Assembly (NCBI GenBank): GCA_945952115.1
Contig: CAMFHA010000014.1
Span: 1-37,282 of the forward strand
Source: an uncultured Legionella sp.
Lineage (GTDB): Bacteria > Pseudomonadota > Gammaproteobacteria > Legionellales > Legionellaceae
Direction of reading: 5' to 3'
Length of the DNA stretch: 37,282 nt
The notes below the pieces were generated by a model that did not search any database, was not told the DNA's origin, and saw nothing but the letters and a program-made list of their open reading frames with translations. Shown one piece after another: positions 25,839 through 33,916 of this stretch (positions are counted from its first letter, which is position 1; every line of letters starts with the position of its first letter). Both the position numbers and the translations under genes were made by a program.

Positions 25839-27355
25839 AAAGGAAGCCTTTATCTACTGGGGCCGAATGGACCTTTGAATTAATTCAAGCGTACGATCGT
25901 GAAATCGCTCGAATTGCAAAGAGCTTTAAATTAGACACTTATCCAAATCAGATAGAAATTATTACAGCAGAACAAATGATGGATGCGTACGCTGCAATAG
26001 GCATGCCTATTGGTTATCATCATTGGTCTTATGGAAAGCACTTTGTAAGCGTAGAAAAAAGCTATAAGCGTGGACAAATGGGCTTAGCTTATGAAATGGT
26101 CATTAATTCTAATCCTTGTATTTCTTATTTAATGGAAGAAAATACTATAGCCATGCAAGCCCTAGTGATTGCTCATGCCTGCTATGGTCATAATTCTTTT
26201 TTTAAAAATAATTATCTATTTAAAATGTGGACATCCGCCGACGCGATTATTGATTATTTAGTATTTGCAAAAAAATATGTCAGCGATTGTGAAGAGCGTT
26301 ATGGTATTGATGAAGTGGAAAGCATTTTAGATGCCTGTCATGCATTAATGAATTATGGAGTAGATCGCTACAAACATCCTACAGCTCTATCTATTCAAGA
26401 AGAAAAAATTCGTCAACAAAATCGCGAAATATACATGCAATCTCAAGTAAATGAACTCTGGCGAACCATTCCTCATAGCAAACATCAAGGTGAGCATGGC
26501 CGAAAAAAACAGTTCCCTGAAGATCCTCAAGAAAATATTTTATACTTCATTGAAAAAAACGCTCCTTTATTAGAGCCTTGGCAACGCGAAATTGTACGTA
26601 TTGTGAGAAAACTTGCACAATATTTTTATCCGCAAGGACAGACAAAAGTGATGAATGAGGGCTGGGCATGCTTTTGGCACTATACTATTTTACATGCTTT
26701 ATATGATGAGCATTTGGTTACTGATGAATTTATGCTAGAAATTTTACAAAATCATACCAATGTGATTATGCAAGTCCCCTATCATAGCCCATATTATAGT
26801 GGCATTAATCCCTATACCTTAGGTTATCATATGATGCAAGATATAAAACGCATTTGTGAAAACCCTACAGAAGAAGATAAATTTTGGTTTCCTTATTTAG
26901 CTAATACCGATTGGCTTACTAGCTTAGATACAGCCATGCGTAATTATAAAGACGAAAGCTTTATTGCCCAGTATCTATCGCCTAAATTAATTCGTGATTT
27001 AAAATTATTTCATATAGTGGATGATGATCAAAGTTCAGAAATTTATGTGAATGCTATTCATGATAATCTAGGTTATCAAAAAATTCGAGAGGCACTATCG
27101 AAACAATATAATTTAGGTTATTTAGAACCAGATATCCAAGTTTACTCTGTCGATTTGCAAGGTGATCGTTCTCTGACCTTACGACATACACAACATAATA
27201 GAGTACCATTAGGGCCAACAACCGATGCTGTATTAAAGCATCTTCATACCTTATGGCAATTTCCTATTGTTTTACAGACGATTGATGAAGGGAATAATAT
27301 TACTGCAGAATATACATGTCCACCTCACATACACAATTCAACCAAAGATACTTGA
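25835..27355 (+). CDS. ycgB: SpoVR family protein (YcgB)
   Basis: This 506-aa protein is a SpoVR/YcgB homologue: the N-terminal region has PIGYHHWSYGKHF, and NEGWACFWHYTILHALYDE, ending with a DUF-type C-terminal domain. Bacillus SpoVR is needed for spore cortex formation; in gammaproteobacteria ycgB is a stress gene of unresolved function. AAAGGA precedes the ATG, which overlaps the yeaH stop (ATGA). It completes the three-gene prkA operon. A CCTAGAAA-type repeat follows the stop. Confidence 0.95.
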   Translation: MKRKPLSTGAEWTFELIQAYDREIARIAKSFKLDTYPNQIEIITAEQMMDAYAAIGMPIGYHHWSYGKHFVSVEKSYKRGQMGLAYEMVINSNPCISYLMEENTIAMQALVIAHACYGHNSFFKNNYLFKMWTSADAIIDYLVFAKKYVSDCEERYGIDEVESILDACHALMNYGVDRYKHPTALSIQEEKIRQQNREIYMQSQVNELWRTIPHSKHQGEHGRKKQFPEDPQENILYFIEKNAPLLEPWQREIVRIVRKLAQYFYPQGQTKVMNEGWACFWHYTILHALYDEHLVTDEFMLEILQNHTNVIMQVPYHSPYYSGINPYTLGYHMMQDIKRICENPTEEDKFWFPYLANTDWLTSLDTAMRNYKDESFIAQYLSPKLIRDLKLFHIVDDDQSSEIYVNAIHDNLGYQKIREALSKQYNLGYLEPDIQVYSVDLQGDRSLTLRHTQHNRVPLGPTTDAVLKHLHTLWQFPIVLQTIDEGNNITAEYTCPPHIHNSTKDT

Positions 27356-27363
27356 TTTATAAT

Positions 27364-27398
27364 CCTAGAAAACGCAGTTGAATCGTAGCGAGAGTGTT
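27364..27398. repeat. second member of the CCTAGAAA repeat
   Basis: CCTAGAAAACGCAGTTGAA and the following GCGAGAGTG resemble the inverted repeat at 17786-17828, but here the right arm has decayed. It sits in the 60-bp gap between the convergent ycgB and DUF1554 genes. Confidence 0.45.
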
Positions 27399-27415
27399 TA
27401 ATGTCTGCATGTCTC

Positions 27416-28555
27416 TTACTGGGAAACGCAGACTATAGGAAAGGAATAATTACATGCGTATCGGTTACTTGTCGACCATTGATCTTTGGGATAATTAGCG
27501 CTATTGTTTTGCCAAGCGAAATAATTCGTCCATTGTGGAGCTAAGGGATAAGTTCCATGTGAAGAAAATGATATATCATTATTAAAACCTACTGCTCCGT
27601 AGCTTGATTGAGACGTCCATTCGAGCCCTGCCGCAGGGGCGTCAGTAGGCGTGCACAGTGCAAAGTATAGTGAATAATCATCGGAACTATCTCCTTCTGT
27701 TAAATTACCTGCAGCCCACCCTATGATTGAAGTGTTGGCGGAATTAACAAGCACGCTTTGAGCTCCCATCCAAAAGGTATTATAAAAATTAATTTGGGCA
27801 ATTGTATCGTCTGGGAAATAAAGTGTTGGGGGGCCATCATCTGGAAAGATGGCATTAGATGTTGTCACAGCAAATACTGTATTCCCCGCTGGTGTATAAT
27901 AAGTTGCATTGGCTGCTAGAATCCAACCATTCTGGTAAATACCGCCACATCCATTTGCTCCATTTACTTTAGAACAAGGAGTGCGGTTGGAAGCGATTAG
28001 AAGTGCTTTATAATTCGGATGCGATTTAACCGCTGGAGTTCCATAAGTCTGAGCGTCCTGGTTACATAGATCGTCAGCGCCTTGAAGACCAATATGACCG
28101 GAGTTGGCTGCAGACATATCTCCAAAGGTAAGCGTTTTTGATAAAAAGACAATAGGAGCAGCATTTAATACACTAAAATTAATATTTGATTTTAATGGAG
28201 TTCTTCCACCGTAATTAATTTGTAATACCTGAGAGATGGTGGTATTAGCTTCACTCTGAGTAGGAGTAATATTAAGAGTGATAGAGCACTTACCAGGATG
28301 GTCTAAACTTCCTGATGGAATAGTAAGACATCCATTTGAAGCCACACTTATTGGCGGCGCTATCCCTGAAATAGATGATACGGATAAAATTTTAGGCACA
28401 TAATTATTTACAATGTAAGTAACGGCTGTTTTTGTTGTGGCTTGGTAGTGTGATTTAAGCACTGGTTGTGTGAGTGTCACAGGAGGTGTTGCATGAACAG
28501 CTAGGGTTAAAATACCGCTCCCCATTACACAAAAAACTTGTACTTTTCTCTTCAT
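27416..28555 (-). CDS. secreted DUF1554 (lectin-like fold) protein
   Basis: This 379-aa protein begins with a clear signal peptide (about 1-22, cleavage after AVHA). Residues 23-130 look like an immunoglobulin-type beta domain with a Cys pair (SNGCLTIPSG, HPGKCSIT). Residues 134-379 match DUF1554, which resembles C-type lectin folds: FLSKTLTFGDM, GADDLCNQDA (159-168), a YKALLIASN strand, GWAAGN, and the end YACNYSFPIVCVSQ with paired Cys. AAAGGA lies seven bases before the ATG. Export by the Sec pathway and then type II secretion or surface display is likely; the ligand is unknown. A 139-bp palindromic element stands 34 bp upstream of the start. Confidence 0.82.
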   Translation of the reverse strand: MKRKVQVFCVMGSGILTLAVHATPPVTLTQPVLKSHYQATTKTAVTYIVNNYVPKILSVSSISGIAPPISVASNGCLTIPSGSLDHPGKCSITLNITPTQSEANTTISQVLQINYGGRTPLKSNINFSVLNAAPIVFLSKTLTFGDMSAANSGHIGLQGADDLCNQDAQTYGTPAVKSHPNYKALLIASNRTPCSKVNGANGCGGIYQNGWILAANATYYTPAGNTVFAVTTSNAIFPDDGPPTLYFPDDTIAQINFYNTFWMGAQSVLVNSANTSIIGWAAGNLTEGDSSDDYSLYFALCTPTDAPAAGLEWTSQSSYGAVGFNNDISFSSHGTYPLAPQWTNYFAWQNNSANYPKDQWSTSNRYACNYSFPIVCVSQ

Positions 28556-29066
28556 TTATCAATCCTTTGCTTTCACTACAATGGCTCCGACATTCCGCAG
28601 CTTCGTCTTTTTTGCTAAAAAGCGAGTAAATTTGAATTTTAAATGCTCATTTGCTTGTATTTAAACTGCGCTTTAAAATTCAAATTTACTCATTTTTTAT
28701 CTAAAAAATACTGTGCTGCGGAATGTCAGATGGCTAATTTTTAAAAATATTTTATACAAAAAACAAAGATTTATCCATGAATGAATGTTCCATATGATCT
28801 TATTTCTAAGTTTGTCTCTAATAGATAAATATGATATGGTTCACATGGCTCTTTTGTGACTATATTTTAATAAATAGAAAAAGAATAGATAAATTTCGCA
28901 TTTAGCTTTACTAGATAAAATTTAAATCTTCTGCATGAATTAAATGAGTTTGACCAGATAGCAATCAACACTCTAAAAGTATACTTAATATGAAGAAGAT
29001 ACCGATGTGCTTAATTCACCTTAGTTAAAATAAATGAATAGTTTTTGGGGCGCGCAAGGAGCATTA
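28556..29066. other. 511-bp intergenic stretch with one large palindrome
   Basis: It lies between divergent genes. The element at 28589-28727 fills the left part. Bases 28740-29066 are A+T-rich; I find no ORF, tRNA or convincing promoter pair in them, though promoters for both neighbours must be here. Confidence 0.6.
28589..28727. repeat. 139-bp nested inverted repeat
   Basis: Outer arms GACATTCCGCAGC (28589-28601) and GCTGCGGAATGTC (28715-28727) match exactly. Inner arms GAGTAAATTTGAATTTTAAA (28624-28643) and its exact complement at 28672-28691 give a further 20 bp. The segments between outer and inner arms also pair partly. The whole forms a hairpin with a 28-base loop. It has no coding capacity and looks like a MITE-type insertion in the leader region of the DUF1554 gene. 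Confidence 0.85.
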
Positions 29067-29837
29067 ATGAAACATTATTTTTTTTCAACTTTTTTGATTT
29101 TATCAGCAGTTTTATTTACCCCCAATGCATTAGCAGGCACTATGGGCAATCATTTTACACCTCTAGAGAAAAAATTTGAAATTTCTGCAGCGGGGGGAGC
29201 TGATTGGTATAGTGTTCCCGACACCAGTCTTATTATTTCGCCTTTTGAAACTGATAGCAACAATGTTGCTCAAATTACAACCAATGGAGCATGGAAAGTT
29301 GGCATGGGCTATTATTTTTTTGAAGACCAATTAAAGCAACGCGATTATTTAAACCATTTACTTTTTGAGGTAAATGTTTATCAAACGTTTACAACGCTTC
29401 ACGGAGATGTTTGGCAATATGAACTGCCGCAATTTAATAACTACAACTTTAATGCACCTATCACCAGCACTCGATTAATGCTTGATGCGAAGCCTACGCT
29501 ATTTACTTGGAAACGAGTAGCTCCTTATATGATTTTAGGAGTTGGAGCGACCTGAAATATGATATCTTATTATGAAACTGTAACAAGTGAAGGAATTGAT
29601 CCTGGAAGTAGATTGGCCTTATCCAACAATACCAACACACAGGTTGCTTGGGATGTAGGCGTGGGAGCTCTTGTAACGTTAACGGATAACTTAAGTGCCA
29701 CCCTGGAGTATATTTATGCCTTTTTAGGCAATGGCTCGCCTGCCAATGCACCTATTAATGGCGTAAGCTTAACAGCTGCTCCCAGCTTTTCACTCCAAAC
29801 CCAAGGCCTTCTATTTGGACTTCGTTTAAAGCTTTAA
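29067..29837 (+). pseudogene. outer-membrane beta-barrel protein gene interrupted by one TGA
   Basis: Two segments lie in the same frame (29067-29555 and 29556-29837), separated only by TGA at 29553-29555. The start at 29067 has AAGGAG five bases upstream; an upstream ATG at 29034 lacks one. The product begins with a signal peptide (MKHYFFSTFLILSAVLFTP, cleavage after NALA) and shows alternating barrel strands such as GAWKVGMGYYFF, YMILGVGAT and QVAWDVGVGALVTL. It ends GLLFGLRLKL like a barrel C-terminal strand. The TGA falls inside a strand (GVGAT-stop-NMISYYE) where TGG (Trp) would read naturally, so a single G-to-A change explains it. Without the break it is about 256 codons. Sequencing error or readthrough cannot be excluded. 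Confidence 0.75.
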
Positions 29838-29870
29838 ACTAGTTAAGAGTATATTTAAGGAATGCAAGCG

Positions 29871-30233
29871 ATGCTAAAAAATTCTAAATTTTTATTGCTA
29901 ATGGCTGTTGTTATTTGCTGTTATCAACACAGTGCTTTTTCTGTTACGTACAAATTAGCTCCAGGAGGTTCGCTACTATTTACTAATACATTAAATCGTC
30001 CCATTTCAGCTTATTGCTTGATAAATGCCGTATCTAATGTAGTCAATAGCATTTCTATTACTGTATTACGAGGTTCGGGAGTATTTAATGGAACAAGTGC
30101 TACACAAGGGCAAATACTCTATCAGAGCGTATATAACAGTCAATATATTCCATTGACAGCAAGTACTAATGCAAGTGCCCGCATTAGTAATTTAGGAAGT
30201 TATACCATTCAAGCACAATGTACTATTGGATAA
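29871..30233 (+). CDS. small exported protein, function unknown
   Basis: This 120-aa protein starts at 29871, since AAGGA lies nine bases before that ATG but directly abuts the alternative ATG at 29862. A signal peptide covers about 1-24 (MLKNSKFLLLMAVVICCY, cleavage near SAFS). The mature part is rich in Ser, Thr, Asn and Ile with beta-strand character and two Cys (in ISAYCLINA and IQAQCTIG) likely to form one disulfide. It follows the broken barrel gene by 33 bp and may share its transcript. No family is recognised. Confidence 0.72.
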   Translation: MLKNSKFLLLMAVVICCYQHSAFSVTYKLAPGGSLLFTNTLNRPISAYCLINAVSNVVNSISITVLRGSGVFNGTSATQGQILYQSVYNSQYIPLTASTNASARISNLGSYTIQAQCTIG

Positions 30234-30551
30234 TAAAAAAACCAGAAGAGCAATATGCACTCACGTAAATGCATATTTTGTTGGGCTAAGATGGCCTAAT
30301 GGCGCTGCCTTAAGGACGTTTTTCCTGCTTTACGCTGAACCGTTCGGCCTGAGGAGGAAGCGGCAAGCTTCCGTCTCGAAGGCGTGATGCGGTGCTAAGC
30401 CTTCGAGACGCTGCTATCGCTGCTCCTCAGGCCGAACGGTTTCGGTGTAAAACCTCTTAACTTAACGACAGTGAAGGAGGTAGCAAGCTGGGATAAAGCC
30501 TTAAGGCAGCGTCATTAGGCCAAAATGGCCCAACTTACGCTTCATTTGCTC
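30234..30551. other. 318-bp gap occupied by a 252-bp hairpin element
   Basis: There is no gene. The gap between the convergent exported-protein and aminopeptidase genes is almost entirely the palindrome at 30281-30532. Outside it only about 47 and 19 bases remain. Confidence 0.7.
30281..30532. repeat. 252-bp nested GC-rich hairpin (REP/MITE-like)
   Basis: Three sets of arms nest. The outer pair is TTGGGCTAAGATGGCCTAAT... (from 30281) with ...ATTAGGCCAAAATGGCCCAA (to 30532), including GCTGCCTTAAGG/CCTTAAGGCAGC. The middle pair is CCGTTCGGCCTGAGGAG (30340-30356) with CTCCTCAGGCCGAACGG (30423-30439). The centre is CGTCTCGAAGGC (30372-30383) with GCCTTCGAGACG (30399-30410). It is much richer in G+C than its surroundings. 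As it separates convergent genes it may also end transcription. Confidence 0.88.
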
Positions 30552-31751
30552 TTACTCAGACGCTAATTCAATTGCAAAAGCAATGGCTAATTTTGAAAAA
30601 TTAGTCATATGATCTAAGCTTAATTTCTCCATAGTATCAGAAGAGCTGTGAATATAAGGATTATGTTCTTCAAAGTTAGACTCGCAAGGGAAAGACGCAG
30701 GAACACCGATCTCAGTCCATGATGCATGATCACTACATCCATAACCACACTTAGAATAATCAACAGGAACATGAACATAGGTATCAATTAATTTAGCTAC
30801 ATAATTGTTCAAGCCTTTATCCGTATAATCGGTATATACCCACATGGTTGGATCATTTTTGTCTACACGATATCCTGTCATATCTAATTGCAGCGCTGCT
30901 TTAACCTTAATAGCATGATCTTGAAAATGTTCTACAACATATTGAGAGCCTACTAGGCCGCGCTCTTCAGCAGCATACCAAACAAGGTAAATTGGACGTT
31001 TTAAGCTAGTATCAGAAGATAATAATATTCTTGCTGCTTCCATCAGACTTGATGATCCACTACCATCATCACCAGCACCAGGCATACGACCATCTAAAGT
31101 ATCCATATGAGCACCTAAAACCACAGCCGGTGCATTAATATCTTTACCAATAACCGTCACTAAAGAAGGTTGTTTATACCAACCTGTTTTTACGAAAAAA
31201 GTATGCGTGTCAGTTCGTCCGGATTCTCTAGCCATTTTTTCGAATTGGGCTTTCAGCCAATTTGCAGTTTCAACACCGGTATCTTTAGTAGCCGAACGAT
31301 TAGGATATTCAGTAAGGTGAGTCAATGTTTGCCAAATATTATCCGCAACCACATCATTTAATGCAGTATTCACTTCATCTTGATGTTTAATCTCATAAAC
31401 GGCTCCTGGGCTAGGCGGAGTTGCTTGTTTTATTAAAGAGTGCTTCAAGAGATGTTCCGCAATATGCACATTGCTCAAATTTGATTTATCAAATTGATGG
31501 CTTAGGTTAATAAAATGGCCGCATTGGGTTTGATCTGCCAATAAGACTAATTGTTCAAGATCCTTTGCTGGCATATTAATTATTTTAAATTGTTTGTTTT
31601 GTGCTAAAACAGTATAAGGAGTTTTAATTTTAACAGCTAAACATTCAGGAACTTGTAATTGCTCATAAATTGGGGAAACCTCAGCAGAAATCGCATTACC
31701 CGCTAATAAAAGGCCTGTAGAAAAATAAGCTATCCATGAATTCAAACGCAT
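30552..31751 (-). CDS. lapA: secreted M28 zinc aminopeptidase, LapA-like
   Basis: This 399-aa enzyme has a signal peptide (about 1-23) and a C-terminal M28 peptidase domain. Zinc and catalytic residues are visible: H215 in LGAHMDTLDGR, D228/D229 in GAGDDGSGSSS, E262/E263 in AEERGLVGSQ, D290 in LDMTGYRV and H368 in NPYIHSSSDT. A CGYGC disulfide-type pair and PCESNFEEHNPY match secreted leucine/lysine aminopeptidases. In L. pneumophila LapA is a type II-secreted aminopeptidase encoded beside mavN, and the same adjacency is seen here, which supports the symbol. AGGAG lies five bases before the ATG. It is divergent from the mavN-like gene. Confidence 0.88.
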   Translation of the reverse strand: MRLNSWIAYFSTGLLLAGNAISAEVSPIYEQLQVPECLAVKIKTPYTVLAQNKQFKIINMPAKDLEQLVLLADQTQCGHFINLSHQFDKSNLSNVHIAEHLLKHSLIKQATPPSPGAVYEIKHQDEVNTALNDVVADNIWQTLTHLTEYPNRSATKDTGVETANWLKAQFEKMARESGRTDTHTFFVKTGWYKQPSLVTVIGKDINAPAVVLGAHMDTLDGRMPGAGDDGSGSSSLMEAARILLSSDTSLKRPIYLVWYAAEERGLVGSQYVVEHFQDHAIKVKAALQLDMTGYRVDKNDPTMWVYTDYTDKGLNNYVAKLIDTYVHVPVDYSKCGYGCSDHASWTEIGVPASFPCESNFEEHNPYIHSSSDTMEKLSLDHMTNFSKLAIAFAIELASE

Positions 31752-31880
31752 TTCTGCTCCTAAAGTAATAATGAATCAATTAAGGGACATGTACGCCCCT
31801 AAGAATAGTACATGATGAAGAAAATCATGCAAGCTCTTTATTTAACTGATTTTATTGAATGAGCGTTTTTTGCACCAAAT

Positions 31881-31900
31881 GTTATTGATAATCATTTTCA
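31881..31900 (+). promoter_or_regulatory. Fur box upstream of the mavN-like gene
   Basis: TGATAATCATTTTCA (31886-31900) matches the 7-1-7 Fur site TGATAATnATTATCA at all but one defined position. The 19-bp classical consensus is matched at 16 of 19 positions by 31881-31899. It overlaps a possible -35 (TTGATA, 31885-31890), with TAAAGT 17 bases further as a weak -10, 39-44 bases before the ATG at 31952. Iron-bound Fur would block RNA polymerase here. The lapA-like gene on the other strand could be affected too. Confidence 0.8.
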
Positions 31901-31951
31901 TTTAGGTTAAAGTTTTAATTTTCCACGAGATAATATGAAAAAATAAATTTC

Positions 31952-33916
31952 ATGAATAAAAAAGAATCAATTATAAAGTTAAAAAAACTTCCTTATTACC
32001 TTGCATTAAGCTTGCTTACTGCAGGAGCTAGTCTCATTTTAGGCTTCTTAAGCTTTAGTGGAATGTATGCCCTCTTACCTATGTTGTCCTTAGCTGCAGC
32101 TACTTTTTTCTTATCAGTAGTTTATGAAGGGGAAATTTATTTACAAAATATTAAAGGTGCTTTAACTAAATTATTTAAAGCTAATTATTTAGAAAATTAC
32201 CTCGCAAAAGAGTATTTATTAAATTATTTTCCCGAAGATTCTGAGCTCAAAGAATGCCCTCAGTTTTTTAGAGATTATAAGGCACAGCTTTTACTTTTAG
32301 CTCAGTTTGAACATAAAAAATTGGATAAAGCCAGTAAAAAAAGGAAAAAACAAATTGCTAGAACACTTAAAGATATGGAGCATTGGTTTGCTCAACAATT
32401 ATTTACAAAAGCTAACTTAGACAAAAAAGATAAAGCCAATTCTTATGCCCTAGAGCTACAATTATGGTTAGCTTCTCACCAACAAAAAGAATGGCAAGAA
32501 AAATTAAGGAAACGCAAAACTCGATTTAATATTACTAGAGGATTTAGCGCACTGTCAGCACTATTTATGTGCTTAGGTAGCACTTATCTTATGGTTGAAG
32601 CATTTAGCGCAATTCCTTTTTTTGCTACACTTCCTTTTGTTATTTGGCCAATCATTATTTTACCCCTAGCATTCATTGCCGGCGCAGCCTATGGTTTTCT
32701 TACTTATAATGCCATAACCGATCTGATTAATAACAATACTATTTTTAAATGGTACCAACACTTAAAAGAGGATTTAAAACAAGGGTTAACAGTACGTAAT
32801 GTATTTATGACCACCACTGCAATTTTTTTAGCAGCAATTGCTGTAACACTCACAGTATGTACAGCAGGCACTTGGTGGACTATTGCAACAAAAGCTCGTC
32901 CTTTATTTAATTGGATGAAAAACATGCCTAGCTTTATTATGGGAGTCATCAATCCTATAATCACTGGCGCCTCAGCAATTGTTTTTAACATTCAAAATTC
33001 AGCTGAATCTCTTGAATTGGTTGATGAAACTTTACGAACAGAAAAAAATAATGCTCAACGAATCTATAAAGCGCTTACTAGAACTTATCAACATCTTTTA
33101 GATACAGAAAATGTCTTACAAATTATAAATCCACCTCGTCTATTATTAAAATTAACTGTTACCCCGTTACGAATTCTATTCTTCTTTGGGCATCTTGCCA
33201 GTATGGCGCTAACTAGTGATAGGATGCCGGGTATTCCTAAAATTATTGCTATATTAGTAGCCATTATTAGTGAGGGTTTTGAAGACGCTCATTATTTTAT
33301 AAATGGAGGATACAATGAACAAGAAAATGATCCTTGCTCTTCTCATCATATTCCTGGACATCCGCATCCTCAAGACTTTAAAACAATATTGAAAGAGCAT
33401 TTGGATCCTCATGCACAACATGAACATAGCACTGATCTTCCTACTTGGATCATTAAAACAGCAGCCACTCCTCTTTATGCTCTAGCTGCTTTATGGGATT
33501 TTCTAGCGAGTAAATTAAATCAGGGAACAGAAAAAAGAGTATTAGCTCTAACAGAAGCATGGAATAAGCAAAGAGGAAGCAATCAAAAAGAAGAGCATGT
33601 TTCCATTTCGTCATTATCTCCTAGCCCTTCTAAAGCCTGGCAGATAGAGCATACAATTTCTTTAATTGAGCGCCAAAGTCAACAATTAAAACAAACGGTC
33701 ATCAATCAAGAGCTTGCTCAGGAAAAAATTAACCATTTACACACACTAAAATCAAAAGTTCTACAAACACCACAATCACTCAGCCCTCTCTTAAGAGAAG
33801 AAAAAAATAATGCGGTTTACAATAAACACCGACTGTTTGCGATTGAAAAACAAACCAATACACAACAATTTGTTGAAGAGTTACCTACACGAATTGGTTT
33901 AAGCAGCTCGATCTAG
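31952..33916 (+). CDS. mavN: MavN/IroT-like multi-pass membrane iron effector
   Basis: This 654-aa protein has about eight or nine hydrophobic segments (roughly 13-35, 38-58, 196-217, 221-250, 281-304, 325-345, 402-420, 426-441, 498-518). A long charged helical region lies between the second and third (60-195), and a polar, coiled-coil-prone C-terminus follows 520. The segment 464-492 is His-rich (HHIPGHPHPQDF, then HLDPHAQHEH), with Glu/Asp nearby (EGFEDAHYF, 441-449), suited to metal binding. No signal peptide is present. Identification as MavN, the core Dot/Icm effector that delivers iron across the Legionella vacuole, rests on position next to the lapA-like gene, size, topology and the Fur box; I could not align it. 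It meets rep tail-to-tail with a 4-bp overlap. Confidence 0.85.
   Translation: MNKKESIIKLKKLPYYLALSLLTAGASLILGFLSFSGMYALLPMLSLAAATFFLSVVYEGEIYLQNIKGALTKLFKANYLENYLAKEYLLNYFPEDSELKECPQFFRDYKAQLLLLAQFEHKKLDKASKKRKKQIARTLKDMEHWFAQQLFTKANLDKKDKANSYALELQLWLASHQQKEWQEKLRKRKTRFNITRGFSALSALFMCLGSTYLMVEAFSAIPFFATLPFVIWPIIILPLAFIAGAAYGFLTYNAITDLINNNTIFKWYQHLKEDLKQGLTVRNVFMTTTAIFLAAIAVTLTVCTAGTWWTIATKARPLFNWMKNMPSFIMGVINPIITGASAIVFNIQNSAESLELVDETLRTEKNNAQRIYKALTRTYQHLLDTENVLQIINPPRLLLKLTVTPLRILFFFGHLASMALTSDRMPGIPKIIAILVAIISEGFEDAHYFINGGYNEQENDPCSSHHIPGHPHPQDFKTILKEHLDPHAQHEHSTDLPTWIIKTAATPLYALAALWDFLASKLNQGTEKRVLALTEAWNKQRGSNQKEEHVSISSLSPSPSKAWQIEHTISLIERQSQQLKQTVINQELAQEKINHLHTLKSKVLQTPQSLSPLLREEKNNAVYNKHRLFAIEKQTNTQQFVEELPTRIGLSSSI

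Noticed and set aside
29503..29751. 82-aa minus-strand frame across the barrel gene break
   Set aside because: It is antisense to the interrupted barrel gene, whose frame on both sides of the TGA looks genuinely coding.
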